Below, one piece after another: positions 1 to 12,212 of a stretch of 64,000 bases of DNA. The stretch is from Onchocerca volvulus. Lineage: Eukaryota > Nematoda > Chromadorea > Rhabditida > Onchocercidae. Numbering within the stretch: the stretch's first letter is position 1; every line of letters begins with the position of its first letter. The stretch is taken from assembly GCA_000499405.2 (NCBI GenBank), contig HG738137.1, positions 11,468,121 to 11,532,120 on the forward strand, given 5' to 3'. The translations under genes were made by a program, and so were the position numbers. Under the pieces are notes generated by a model. It did no database searches and had not been told where the DNA came from. It saw only the letters and a list, made by a program, of their open reading frames with translations.

Positions 1-53
1 GCGTGTTTTTCTGGGAAAAGTTATTCCTACGAAATATTGATAACATATTTACA

Positions 54-62
54 TGTGTATGT

Positions 63-128
<66 letters not shown>

Positions 129-137
129 GTGTGTATG
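54..137. repeat. (TG)n microsatellite
   Basis: An almost pure TG run of about 80 bases with a few TA interruptions. Confidence 0.95.
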
Positions 138-739
138 TAATAATATATTACAAAAATTTTTTGCAATACTTTTTTTTTTGAGAAAAAAAAATTTTTTTTT
201 TCTGAACAGTGCAATTAGATAAGAAAAATTTGACCCAGCTAAAAGGTGTGAGGCAAAATGTTCAAATATTGAAAAGTAATTTTTCATCATCCAATAAGAT
301 TTTACTTCACAGAGTTTCTTTTATCAATAAGAAAAGAAAAAAAAAAAAAAAAAGAGAAAAAAAACGAAAAAAAAAGGTAAAACTATGAAATTTCTATTTT
401 TGTTTTTAATTTTTTTTTTTTTTCTACTCATTTACTTTATTCAATTTTCGAAAAATTTCACGAACTAAACAGAAGAAACGAAAAAAAAGAAGAAATCTTG
501 TTAAATTAATCTTTTTTCTTTTTCTTCATCATTTTTGCTTTCGTTTTTTTATTTTTTTTCGTTCAAATTTCTGCAATATTTAAAGCAATAATAGTAAAAT
601 GAAACGAAGTATGAGAAGAGAAGAGATTACTTTTACAAGACAACTTTTAACAACTTCTACTTCATCATACTGAACATTTTTCACAACAAAACAAACTTAT
701 CACATTGATAACACCTTCATATATACAGCTTCATACGAA

Positions 740-935
740 TATAGATCTGGATAAATGGATGAATGAACAGATCCGAATAAATGGATGATTGAATGGATAG
801 ATCCGGATGAATGGATGGATACTGATCCGGATAAATGGATTGATGGATCGATGGACATGTTCATTCTATTCATTCACTTGTTCATTCATTCATTCGTTCA
901 TTCAATCAGTCATTCTTTCGATATCATTTAACACA
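740..935. repeat. GGATGAATGGAT minisatellite followed by a CATTCATT tract
   Basis: From about 740 to 850 the sequence is built of ATGGATGAATGGAT and GATCCGGATAAATGGAT variants. From about 862 to 920 it is CATTCATTCATT. The two halves are partly complementary and could form an imperfect large hairpin. Confidence 0.6.
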
Positions 936-2587
936 CAATTTTTTTAGCCTGTTTTCAAGTTAACATCTCGAGAATTGCAAAAAGTTGACTGAAAAAGAGA
1001 AAAGAGCAGGAAGACAAGGAAAAAAAGTTGAAGGAATTTTTGAAACATTAATCATTAATATATTCCAGAAATGAAAGTTAGAAATTAAAGATAAATCGAG
1101 ACTGCTACTGAGATCATCAAGAAGAAACATGAAAGTAGGATTTTATGTTGATTTTATTACTTTCTCTTATCAGAATTAATTAATGTAACTTAACAATCAT
1201 TTTATCTGATATATAAATGGTACTTCTCGCAGAATAACATCATTAAATAGTTTCGGAACAAAATTCGAAATGTCAAATTATTCCGTTCAATTCATATACT
1301 AAATTGATAGATTAGGCCATTTCATCAATGTGTCACATCATTAGGTTATTGATAATTGATTATGAAGTTGATATTCATTTTCTACCAACTTTTGATGAAA
1401 TAAATTCTCAGGTTGAAGTGAATTTTTCGTAAATGGCACAAATTAAACAGTAAAAAAAAATTTCATGTTTTCAAACTGATTATACTCATAGCCTAAACAT
1501 TCATTTTATCAAATGTTAAAAATTAAAATTGTCAAGGAATTTCACAGAATATTTCGCTTTCTGTTTATAAAACATTTAATAATACGATCGAAATTGAAGA
1601 AGACAGAGAAATAAAAATGTCAAACATTTATCATTTGTTTTAATTAACCTTCTGATGAGATTATTCATTAGTGATTAAGTAAAGTAATAATTTAAAATAA
1701 GAAAACTTGAATGTTGAAATTTTTTTGTGAATTAAAAAGAGAAAATGAAATTTCAATTTAAATTTCCGAATCTAAAAATAACTGAAAAAAGAAAAAATGA
1801 ATTTCGCGGTAAAAAAAGAAAAATAAATGTTTTTAAATTTACTTGCTTACTTATTTATTTATATATATTAGTTTAATTAGGGCAAAAATGTTATTGATGT
1901 ATCTGAATTGGAAAATGAACAAATAATTAGTCAATTATGGACTATTTATTGCTTTTGTTTTTTCTTTTTTTTCAAACTAATTGAGTACTAAAATTTAAAT
2001 TTTCATAATCAAAGGAAATTTGAGAAGAAAATAAAAGAGCGGAGATCAAAACCAGCGAATTTGGGAATAGTGAAAACATCTGGAAAATTTGCACAGTGTG
2101 TTAATGAAATTCTTCTGTTATTATCGTTTTTATTGAAAATGTGTTGTTTAAGCGGCATTTTGCCATTAAAATTTATAAAAGTTAGCAACGAACAAGATGG
2201 GAAAAATGGAAAATTGTCGAAATAATATCCACCGAACAAATCATAAACTTTTTTTATTTTTTTTTTTAACAATCATCACAAAATAAGCTATCATTGCTAT
2301 TTTGCTATTATTTCGTGCCCATTTGTTAGTCAGGCATTTTTATTATTTGCTCAAAATTGAAAATGATATTTTTTCTGACAATTATTTTATATAAAAAAAA
2401 AAAAAAAAGAAAAAAGAAAATAATGGATTTCTTTCTTACTTTTTTAAACAATAATTTTATAATAAATTCAATAAAAATTGGAAAAAAAGAAAGAAAAAAG
2501 AACAAATAAAGTAAATTAAATTTACCGTTTTTTAAAAATTACTTCGATGAAATTTTTATCTGCCAATAGTTGGATTAGTTTTGTGCA

Positions 2588-2900
2588 TTGAACATTTATT
2601 ATGGAATATATTAATGAAACAATAATATGGATTTAATGGTTGAAATTGAAAAAATGAAAAATTGGAAAATTAAACAAAACTTGATTTCATGATTGATTTA
2701 CGTATCTAGACTTACGTGAAAAACGTCAACTTAGAAGAATATAGGTGACAAAGTAATGAAACATTCGTTATGGAATATATTAGCGAAATATTTCAATAGT
2801 ATAGATTGAAAGATTAAGAAAAAAAAGCCATGTATTATTGGTATACGTTTTGAGATTTACGTGAAAAACGAGTTGGATACGTGAAAAACGTATCCAACTC
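2588..2900. repeat. Direct duplication of about 170 bp ending in a hairpin
   Basis: GAACATTTATTATGGAATAT near 2588 recurs as GAAACATTCGTTATGGAATAT near 2758. ACTTACGTGAAAAACG near 2709 recurs as GATTTACGTGAAAAACG near 2855. TACGTGAAAAACGT occurs a third time inside the hairpin at 2870-2900. Confidence 0.6.
2870..2900. repeat. Perfect 12-bp inverted repeat with 7-nt loop
   Basis: GAGTTGGATACG (2870-2881), loop TGAAAAA, then CGTATCCAACTC (2889-2900). The match is perfect along the stem. Confidence 0.9.
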
Positions 2901-4231
2901 AAAAATTATTCAGCAACAATAAGTGATAAATTGAATGGCCAAGTATTCTTGATAAGTTGAAAAAAAAGATAAAATAGAGAATGAAAAAATAGGAAAAAAA
3001 TGGATGGCAGGAAATATTTGTATTAAATTGAAACAATGGTTTCTTTTTGCTAATCATTTATTTTTTGTATATTTATTTTAATAATAGAATTTACAAATAT
3101 TGAATGATTCATTCAATTTTGATTACTTTTCTATCTATTTAAAGATTTGAAAATTTCAAGACTTTAAAATTTCAAAAAAGAATTGATTATTATGGAAAAA
3201 GAAGCTTAAAATGAAAATTGCATGCGAGTTTTCGCTAATTAATTAATGTTATTTTTAAATTCTTCAAATGGAAATTAAAAATACAGAAAAGGAAGAAATT
3301 TTAGAACAGCTTTTAGTTCAGAAAAATAAACAAAAAACAAAAAAAAAGATAAAATGAGATAAACATTATAAATATTATATATTAAACATTATATATTTAA
3401 CTATAACAATCATATTATTCAATTTAGCATATGGCAATAACATAATATCCAAATTTTTTATAAATTAATAAAATTTGGAAAATTTGAAATAATTGCGGTT
3501 GATTTGTAAAAGTAATGATTTTTCTGACTGATATTAAATCGGTTAATTAAATCGATCACTATGACAAAATTAAGGCTGGTTTCAAGCGATTCTAGGACAA
3601 ATATGAAGAAATTACGTATTCTTGTCGTTATGGGAAATGAAAAAAAAAAAAAAAAGAAAAAAAAAGAAGCCGTCTACCTTTGTTTCGAGATCGATCGAAT
3701 TTGTATAGGTGAATCTTTCAGGATCGATTCTACGATGAAGTAAACAGATGTTGAGCATTACTTCTAGTAGCATGTATCGGATGGATATTGAAATACTACA
3801 AATTCGATGTAACTTCAATGTAGATGGATCAAAAATGTTAAAATGTGAAAGTCGATTTTCAGTGAGCCAAAAAGATCACAAAGTTTTTTCCCCATATTCA
3901 GGAATCTATGAGGAATATTACTATTAATCAATATTTAAGATTTCGTTTGAGTTTGTTGTTTTTTTGTTTATCATTATCATGATATACAGATAAGCTTGAG
4001 GATTAGATAAGAGAGAAAAGAGCGAGAGCATTAAACTTGAAAAATAAAAAATTATGAAAATTCCTCCAAATGCATTGAAGGAATGAAATAAAATAAACAT
4101 AGAATGGAAGGAAAAAAAAAAAAAAAAAGATGAAATGATAGAGAAGGAAGTTTAAATTGAAACACAAATTTGTAAAAACAACATAAATTTAGCAAGGATT
4201 AATAAAAATTTTAAAAAAGATAAGCAGACAA

Positions 4232-4262
4232 CATCATCATCATCATCATCATCATCATCACC
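4232..4262. repeat. (CAT)n microsatellite
   Basis: About ten uninterrupted CAT units. Confidence 0.95.
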
Positions 4263-5325
4263 AGATCACATGAGGCTATTGATGTTATGTTAATCGTCAA
4301 AAAAAGAACTTGTTTAAAAATTTTCATTTTGCTACTCGAACTATCACCTTTCATATGTGTAAACAATTTCATCCACTTTTTTCCTTCTTCTTCTCCGAAA
4401 TCAATATATTAATAAGCAATAATTTTTTTAAAAAAATGAAAAAATAACAAAAAAAAAGGAATAAAATTTGATTTTTTCAATATCTATGAAATATTCCATG
4501 CGAAATAAAATAAAGCAAATAAGATTGTTTTTAAATATTTTGAAACAGCTCAATAAATTGCTCGACTTTATCGCCTTAACAATTTCATATAAAAAAAGGA
4601 GACAACGATAAATGATTATCAGATAATTATCATCAATTACAAACAACTTTTATCAATGAATATATCCCTCGGATCATATCGAAGCTTTAATATCTTCTGT
4701 TAGCTTTCTTTTTTTCAATAAAAATATATGAAATTTATCAAAATTTTCGGCTTTTTATTCGAAAAACTAAAAATTTGCACATCATTTTTTAACCTTATCA
4801 GACGACAATCCTTATCTTATCACTTCATTATTATCATTTGTTATCAAAGAATTACACATTTTTGCAACTTACGTTCTTCTCTCATTTATCCATTAACAAA
4901 GCGGTACGGTAGGAGTAATCGGTAACGATGGATCAATTTGCAGAGCACAAAAAAAGAAATCAGAGTGCTCCTCCTTACAAAATTGAGTTTCACGACGATG
5001 ACAAGCATTTTTGTAAAAAATTTTTTTCAAAATTATTCTCATTTTTGTCGTTGGCGCGTTTCTTGACGGTCTTTTCCCGCTCCCTTTGATCTCTGGGAGT
5101 TACTTCTGGGAATTCGCGATACAACTAGGGGTTTTATGCTAAGTCTGTATTTATACGATTATGATTTTGTACGATATTAATATATAAAACCCTGTTGTTA
5201 CGTTACATTTTTCCCCTAAAATACGCGGTAGAGGAGCGATTTTTTGTTGGAGGTCAAAGTTTATTAGATTATCAAAATATATGGAATTTGATTCGAGTAC
5301 GGGATTACATAAAAACTGCTATAAT

Positions 5326-5480
5326 TAATTGGTATAGAAATAGATTTATATAAGTAATAAAGGTTAATTAGTATAAAAAGAGAATTATATAAGCGGTAAA
5401 GATTAATCAGTATAAAAATAGAATTATATAAGTGATAAAGATTAATCGGCATCAACATAGGATTATATAATTGATAAAGA
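5326..5480. repeat. Tandem repeat of about 39 bp, about 4 copies
   Basis: The motif TTAAT(T/C)(A/G)GTATAAAAA.AG followed by ATT.ATATAAG..GTAAAGA recurs near 5326, 5364, 5404 and 5442. The minus strand is open across it and gives a 13-residue periodic peptide (INLYHLYNSIFIL-like), probably a by-product of the repeat. Confidence 0.7.
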
Positions 5481-7599
5481 TAATTAATTCTATAATCATC
5501 TATATTCAAATCTGGAGTGATAAATTTCTTGGTCAAGATAATTCCTATGCTTTCGTCCGGGAATGATATATTGTCAATTCTAGTATATGTATTTATGCTA
5601 TTAGTGAAAATAACGAAACATTTTTGATTATTGATTAATAATGATTAGAAATTTTAAAGAACGAAGAACAATGATGCGAATAATACTATTAGAAACCCAA
5701 TAATCGTTCTAAAATAGAAATCATAGAACGGCTTACTGATTATACAAAATAAGATAGTAATTTGAGAGACAACAAAGATTGATAAAATTTCGCGAAATGA
5801 AATTTGGTCAGAATTTAAGGAGAAAAGAATGATTAATTTCAGTACGAATACTGTTTGCATTTGAGTGCAGTTTCGTACTTGTGAATTCTTTTCAACCAAA
5901 TTTAGATAATTTTTCAACTAAATCTGATTTAGTCAAGGATGCATACACTAATTAACACATAGATATTAATGAACTTTATGTTAAATCAGTGTTTCTGAGA
6001 CTCAGGAAGATAGTGATAAAATTTGCCCAGTCAGTATTAGTTTGTCATATCTTGACTTATCAATACTATTAACTTATTGAATATTCGCTTCATTTCATAA
6101 TTACCAATTTTAGCAATAATAAAGTTTAATTTCCTCTTAATTTCAAACTTAATATTTTTTTATTTTCAAATTTTTTAATTGCTAAAATTGATAATTGTGG
6201 AAAGAAGGTTGCACTATTCAGCAAATTAATTTATTAGTTGTTAGTTGACTGATATTATTATTTGTAAGCTTATTCGATTACTTATGACTACAAAAACGGA
6301 GCATAATTATCTCATAATAAAAAATGGCCCAAACTGTTGATCCATATAATAATACTAGCCGTTTCCATAGTTTAAAAATCATCCATTATGGTTTGTTTAT
6401 TCATATCTGATCGATAGCTTATTATTATTAAATTTAAATAAATTTTGCATAAGCTATTAACGATGCTGAAAATAAAACATGAAGACACATAAGACGAACA
6501 TGATTGATGGTGATTCATTGGAAAAGTGAAGTATAAAAAGTGTTTGTTTATGTTCCATTTCACTAATCCTCATCAATTATTCATTTTGTTTAGATTTGAA
6601 GTGTTTCAATTGTTGTGGATTAATGAAAGGTAAATCATCTGCATGGTTTCATTTATTAAGCCAACTCGTAAATATTGCGCATAAGTTACTTAATTGTATC
6701 ATACTGTTTTTCCTGCTTCAAAAACAATGGGAAATTTTGTGAATGACTTTGAATAAGTCCAATAAATCTTCTATTCTATTAATACTGAATTTATTGTCTA
6801 AGCATTTAATCCATCATTTTCCATTTATTCCACTTCAGTACTTGATAAATTCTTCCTACTAACATTATTTGCTTATCTTTGTTCTCCATTCATTATATAA
6901 TCCATTGCTTTAGAAATGATTTACTCCGAATTTACTTATGGAATATATGCTGATTTTAATCTGCACGAAGTACTTCGAAAAAATTGATGTCATTTAAAAG
7001 ATTATGAAAAGAAAATTTGGTAAAGTACCGAACAAAATATATCAAAAAAAAAAAAAAAAAAAGAAAGAAAATTAGATTATCAGGTCATTTGTTTAGCCTA
7101 TCCGACTAAAGTATGGCAAGTTATAGGACCATAATCCGTATCGAGAAAGAACTTGTCAGTTACGTACTGCAGAATATTGCAGCATCAATTTACATTTTGA
7201 AAATTTCGAATTTTTCAACACTTAGTATCTCAATCAATTAGTTTTTATATATTGATTAGTAGTAAATTACTGTTTTAGGAATTCTGTGCATTATTTTCAC
7301 ATGTATGTATGTATTGCATGCATGCAAGCTTCTTTTACTAACGCATACATGAGCGCAATATTTTTTTCTTATATTTAAATTAAAAAAATAGTTACCTAAA
7401 TTTGAATTTCTGCAAAAATTAGCAGCTATCTCTATCATTAATGTTATGATTTTTTTTTTTTTAAAATCAGAATTGCGATGATTTTTCAACATACATGCGT
7501 CAATGATTAATTTTATTGCAATATATGTTTTAAGGTGCAGTTCATTTTATAATCAAATGTAATGAATGCTACCGACATTTAATTATTATTTTACATGTA

Positions 7600-8175
7600 T
7601 GTTGGAAAAGTTGAATTTGAATTGGTGTGACAAACACGAATCTTCGTTGCTAAGAGAAGAATATTTGGCCTCAATTGTCGATTTGTTGTCTGGGTCCTGT
7701 ATAAATTGATGTAGAAGATTATTCTTGAGAACTCATAGCAAAGATCTTGTTAGAAAACCGTTCTGCTCCAGAATCCGATCTTTATATATTCTTTCGAGCT
7801 TCTTTTTTCCTGATCTCCAATTTTTCGCCTCATGATTGGTCGACCTCGCTTTCTTTATTTTTTTGTTTCCCGCCGAAATAATAAACATGTTTATTGCCAA
7901 AATGCTCCGATAACAGATAAAAATTGGCCGGAGCATTTTGGCGGTAAACATGTTTGTCGTTTCCACAGGAAGCATATTTATCCTTTGTTATTAAACATGT
8001 TTCTTCTTTTGGTGGCAAACATGTTTATCGTTTCGGCAAAAACATGTTTCTCCTTTTGTCCATTGTTTTGGCGGCAAACGGCTTATTGGTCCATTTAAAA
8101 TTACGCGCTTTTCGAACTTTACCACTGTTATTTTACATCAGTTATAAGTTTCGGAATTTTCGGATTTTTCCGACA
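7600..8175 (-). repeat. 3' LTR of the retrotransposon (about 576 bp)
   Basis: Matches the 9276-9777 repeat along most of its length, including the 5' block GTTGGAAAAGTTGAATTTGA (plus strand) and the TGTCGG start. It keeps five perfect AAACATGTTT palindromes and a TATA box (TTTATATA on plus, 7781-7788). It differs from the partner by many point changes and indels, which points to an old insertion. Confidence 0.65.
7883..8049. repeat. Cluster of AAACATGTTT palindromes in the LTR
   Basis: Perfect 10-bp palindromes lie at 7883-7892, 7946-7955, 7993-8002, 8017-8026 and 8040-8049. In the other LTR they lie at 9643-9652 and 9679-9688, with degenerate copies near 9560-9610. Many sit in a longer unit reading TTTTGGCGGCAAACATGTTT. 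They are probably a duplicated regulatory module of U3. Confidence 0.7.
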
Positions 8176-8769
8176 TTCCCGACCGAAAGAAAATTGAGAT
8201 CTTGAGGAGTAAGAATGTGATGGTTACAACGAAAGCTATTCTGTTTCTGTTTATATTCATCTTTTGGCAGCACTATAAAGCAATCCAAAATCAGCTACGT
8301 CCAAAACTAATTGAAGAAGGTGTCCGGAAATGAATTCTCTAGAAATCAAGACTGGCAGGAACTCAAAAATTCATTCAACAAGTGCGATAATTAATGCAAA
8401 GGATAAAACAGGAAAAACCTACGTTTTGTTTCATTGGTAATTTCTTCTGGATCCATTTCATTCCATCTCTTCATATTGATTACTATAGCTCCTAGCTGTC
8501 GTGGTGCTGTTTCGATTACTTCGGCTTTACTGTCCATTTTTTATCATTCTTCTTATGGAATGTAATTCGTTATACGGCCACTTCCCGATGGTGAATACTT
8601 TTCCATATTTGCTGATTGGATTGAACGTACACGTCGCAGTTCTCAGGGGCAATATCATAGCCTCTAATGGCTTGTAATCCATTTCTTTTGAAACAGATCA
8701 GATTTCTGAATATCTGGTATTTATTAGAGATGCACTGCAGCATCAAAGCTAACAGTTTGGGGGTAACTA

Positions 8770-9040
8770 CGAAATGTTGGCAGTGATAATTGAGGCAAAT
8801 TTATTATTTCGAATGGGATACTTTGAATAACTTCTTTTCTCGGGTCACTTTTTCATCTATATAGCATTGGCTTAACTGCTGAAGTTCCAAGTCGAAGTCT
8901 TCATACGTATTAAGAGTTATAGTAGCTTCCTTACTATCATTTATTAATTTAAGAATATCTGTCTTGTTGATGACTTTTGTATAGTTCTCTTCTGTTCCTC
9001 TTTTCTTTTATGGGCCTGCGATTTCTGTTTGAAATCTAAC
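8770..9040 (-). pseudogene. Frameshifted continuation of the gag-like region
   Basis: After the TAG at the end of the gag-like ORF, other frames stay open. One reads NWLDFKQKSQAHKRKEEQKR and then another reads ILKLINDSKEATITLNTYED and LELQQLSQCYIDEKV. The amphipathic helical character resembles a gag core interrupted by indels. Between 8176 and about 8770 only short fragments remain, such as DPEEITNETKR. Confidence 0.35.
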
Positions 9041-9224
9041 CAATTTCTGTTGGCTGATTGGAGACTGCGAGTGTATAATTCGAGAAGACTTTTGGTTTTT
9101 TGTTTGACGATCTTTTTCTTGGCTTCATATTTTTGAGCAGTTCTTCTGGTAATTGCTGATCTAGGGGCGTTTGATCCAAAATTTTGACTTCCTCGATGAG
9201 TTGTTTCAACTTCTCCGTTGCCAT
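9036..9224 (-). pseudogene. Retrotransposon gag-like fragment
   Basis: An ORF starting MATEKLKQLIEEVKILDQ continues for 62 residues and ends TEIG. It is lysine/glutamate-rich and predicted helical, like a gag N-terminus. The same frame is open upstream to an ATG at 9446 inside the LTR (MEQSGFPKSAMSSQEQ), so a longer 136-residue product is possible. The frame then stops. I have no family match for it, and placement just after an LTR is the main reason for the call. Confidence 0.45.
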
Positions 9225-9275
9225 TTCAACGTTTACTATTAAGATGTCAGACACTGTCCCAATGTGGCAACAATT

Positions 9276-9777
9276 TATTGGAAAAGTTGAATTTGAATTG
9301 GTATGACTGAAACGAATCTTCGTTGCTAGTAAAGAAAAATATTCGGCCTCGGTTGTCGATTTGCTGTCCTGGGTCGCTGTATAAACTGATGCAGAAGACT
9401 GTTCTTGAGAACTCATTGCAGATTTTGGAAAACCGCTCTGCTCCAATATCCGATCCTTATATATTCTTTCGAGACTTCTCCTTTCCTGATCTTCAGTTTT
9501 TTGCCTCGTGATTGGTCGACTTCGCTTTGTTTATCTGCTGATTGAAGCATTTGGCGGCAAACATCTTTTCGGCGGGAAACATATTTATCCTTAGCTATTA
9601 AATATGTTTCTTCTTTTGATTGATATTTGTGGTTTCGGCGGAAAACATGTTTGTTCTTTTGTTCATTGTTTTGGCGGCAAACATGTTTACCAGCTTGTTG
9701 ATCTTTTGGAAATACGCGCTTCTCGAACTTTATCACTATTATTTCATATCAGTTGTAATTTTCGGATTTTTCCGACA
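9276..9777 (-). repeat. 5' LTR of the retrotransposon (about 500 bp)
   Basis: Begins TGTCGGAAAAATCCG (minus strand, from 9777). It includes a U3 part with several CATGTTT palindromes, a TATATAAG TATA box at about 9456-9463, and a downstream transcribed part with an ATG at 9446. It ends near CAACTTTTCCAATA. It is shorter than the partner LTR because part of the palindrome array is missing. Confidence 0.65.
9456..9463 (-). promoter_or_regulatory. TATA box of the retrotransposon LTR
   Basis: TATATAAG on the minus strand. It is conserved in the second LTR as TATATAAA at 7781-7788. It sits between the palindrome-rich U3-like part and the transcribed part, as expected for an LTR promoter. Confidence 0.45.
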
Positions 9778-10819
9778 CCTACATACATGCGAACGGAAGC
9801 ATCCGTGATTTCGCATAATAATTACGAAAAAATTATGGATAAATATCACCGTTATCGTCATACATGGTTAATGATGAAGATGATATTGTAATATATGATA
9901 ATCATGCTGCTTCATTATCATAATGATGTGTTTATTTGTTACATTACATCGCATGACACATCGCCAGTGAGAACATTTTTTATTTGAAATTTCTGCAATT
10001 TGTTTTATGCATGAAGGAACTTACATCCATAATATATTGAAATGTGTCATCAATAATATTATATAAACACAGATATGCATGTATATGTATTAATTATTTG
10101 TATAAATATATTAATAATAGATAAATTTGTTAATTAGTTTGTATAGTAGAATAGTGAAATCCGAATTTTGGAAATTTTTTTCATAAAAGTGAAAGAAATA
10201 AGAGATCTTTTGCTGATAATGTTAGTATTCTGCGACGAAATTTCCACTATTCACCTATCCTCTAAGAAACAATTTTTATCTTCTACCTGCTTGATTAATT
10301 GTTACATTTTAGGCGCCAGTTAAAATGGTGGATGGTGAATTTCGAAGATTTTTCTGCTGAATAGCAGGTTTTATACGTATCCTTGAATTTATAGATTTTC
10401 TCTTATTTCAAAGAGAGAGTGGAGAAAAAAACGAGAGAAAATTATCTGTGATAGATAATTAGTCAACTTGAAAGATTGATGAAAGCTTGCTTGATTCTGG
10501 CAGTTCTTCCGGATATCTGATACCAAGTAGTGTAAAATTAGCCATAATTTTTAGATGATCGCAAGGAGGAAAAATTATCACTGATATGAAAATCTTGAGA
10601 AAAATTTACTAATGTCCCGGATTTTATTCCAATCTGATTAAATTAGAATTTAAAATTTTACTGCTGATGATAATAAGTTACCAACTTTATGTTTGCTTGA
10701 TGTATGATATTTATGTATGGTATTGTAAGGTATTCATCAATCGTTTTACTTTTTCATATAATAGAAAAATAATGGCACTTTAGTAAATACGGTGTATTAG
10801 CGGATAGGTAGTCAGGAAT

Positions 10820-11125
10820 TTACGATGACATTTTAGGATTAATCTCAAAGCAGATTAGAATTTGCTGATAAGAATGTTCTCCTGCTCCTCCTTCTCCTTC
10901 CGTTAAATGTATTTTATAACAGGGAAAATTGAGTATATTTGCTCTCATCTTCTTTTCGTTAACCATCAGTTTGCTATCAGCCTTATTCATCAAGTTGAAG
11001 CAAATAAGTAAACTTTTCTCGGAGCAGCCGCAACAAAGCATTTTAAACATTTTAGATAATGAAGACTGATAAGCCACAGGAAAACTAATTGAAGCACTGC
11101 TGATTATCAAACATCTAATTGTCAC
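10820..11125 (-). CDS. Uncharacterised ORF, 101 aa
   Basis: Starts MTIRCLIISSASISFPVAYQ, with a cysteine cluster (MLCCGCSEKS) and an acidic/glycine patch (TEGEGGAGEHS). Composition is somewhat less AT-rich than the flanks. No splice partners or family match were seen. The hydrophobic start could be a weak signal sequence. Confidence 0.18.
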   Translation of the reverse strand: MTIRCLIISSASISFPVAYQSSLSKMFKMLCCGCSEKSLLICFNLMNKADSKLMVNEKKMRANILNFPCYKIHLTEGEGGAGEHSYQQILICFEINPKMSS

Positions 11126-12094
11126 TATTAACAGACATCTCTGTGTGTGTGTGTATTATCCGTCGAAGAAATCTTCTAACAAGTGATGTTTGATTCGAAA
11201 ATGATATCAACAATATTTTTAAGGAAGAATTCACGTTTGGAAAAAGAAAAATCATTGTATGCTAGAATTACGTCAGAAAGATCAACTCTAACCAAACAAA
11301 CTATAGAATTTTTATTCTTTATTTAGAAAGCAAATTTTTTTCTCTATTAGATGATGTATCCATTACGAACAAATACGGATCTTTCATTAGCATCACTTTT
11401 TGAAGTGAATGAGTTACAAACTGCCAAACAAGGTCAAGATTTTACCATGATATACTAATTAAGAGCTATGCAGTAAATTTAATGCACTTTTATCTGGAAT
11501 CGTTTGCCATATCATATATTAGATAAATTTTCTAGATATCAGATAAGATAGCAAGAATTTAACTTTAATGGTGTTTCCGGTAAAAAGAAAGAAAGTATTC
11601 CATTTAACGGTTTTCCCTTTGTCTGCAAGTGTAATTGTGATAATGAGATAATGTTTATCTTTCAAACGATAAGCCATTAATTTTCAACAATTAGCTTTTT
11701 CTTTTCAGCAAAAAGAGAATCTTAACATATTTTATCATCAAATGTAGCATTCTTTGGTCGTCGGTCAATGAATCGTTTTAGAAGAGTAGCTCTTCTGGTT
11801 AATGATCTAGACAGTAGTGTGATTCAGTAAGTAACCATAAGATGTATCAATAGTATCGGGATCGGGGATAGGAATAGGGGTCACTTGTAAGATAAATCAC
11901 CAGTTAAGAAGGAGGTGTTGAACATATGTTCACACTATTGCCTATGATATTTTATACCCAATGGATTAGGAAAGAATCGACTAAACTCTTGCTATTACTG
12001 CTAAAGTAATAATATAGTAGCTGTTGTCACTTAATAATGATAAGCGAAGGAAGATAAATTTGATGAGAAAAAGGTTAAAGGTAAAAGGGATAAG

Positions 12095-12212
12095 AAAAAA
12101 TGATAAGAAAGAAGGATAATAAGAAGGAAAAAATAATCTGAAAATGGATGACAGAGAGAAATTTCTTCATCATTCTTTCTATTTTTCCTTCATATTCTTC
12201 TTATCATCTCTA
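12095..12212. repeat. Imperfect inverted repeat, purine arm and pyrimidine arm
   Basis: The left arm is TGATAAGAAAGAAGG...AAGAAGGAAAAAATA and the right arm TATTTTTCCTTCATATTCTTCTTATCA. They are separated by about 30 bases with one or two indels. Confidence 0.5.

Larger units (their letters stand above)
1..7599. other. Non-coding, repeat-rich stretch
   Basis: Apart from the microsatellites, the 170-bp duplication, the hairpin and the 39-bp repeat listed separately, I see only AT-rich DNA. ORFs of 60-90 codons are low-complexity or Phe/Lys/Ile-rich and have no supporting splice structure. Confidence 0.6.
7600..9777 (-). mobile_element. Decayed LTR retrotransposon, minus-strand orientation
   Basis: Two related direct repeats, 7600-8175 and 9276-9777, flank about 1.1 kb. 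Each starts, on the minus strand, with TGTCGGAAAAATCCG and ends with CAACTTTTCCAA plus CA or TA. These are LTR-like TG...CA ends. Both copies contain a TATA box. The interior encodes gag-like fragments in more than one frame, and no reverse transcriptase, protease or integrase was seen. It is thus an internally deleted or non-autonomous copy. No clear target-site duplication was found: the left flank is ACATGTA and the right flank CCTACAT. The superfamily (BEL/Pao or Gypsy) cannot be named from what remains. Confidence 0.7.

Noticed and set aside
27..290. ORFs with poly-His/Thr or poly-Val/Cys
   Set aside because: They are translations of the TG microsatellite and have no coding character.
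5264..5536. 90-codon minus ORF with a 13-residue periodic peptide
   Set aside because: It is explained by the 39-bp tandem repeat. Composition is only Ile/Leu/Tyr/Asn and no splice context is seen.
7733..8205. Plus- and minus-strand ORFs of 60-88 codons across the left LTR
   Set aside because: They lie inside LTR sequence and owe their HVYCQN/KHVCR repeats to the palindrome array.
9413..9891. ORFs of 62-107 codons in the right LTR
   Set aside because: They have the same LTR origin; only the frame continuing into the gag-like region was kept.
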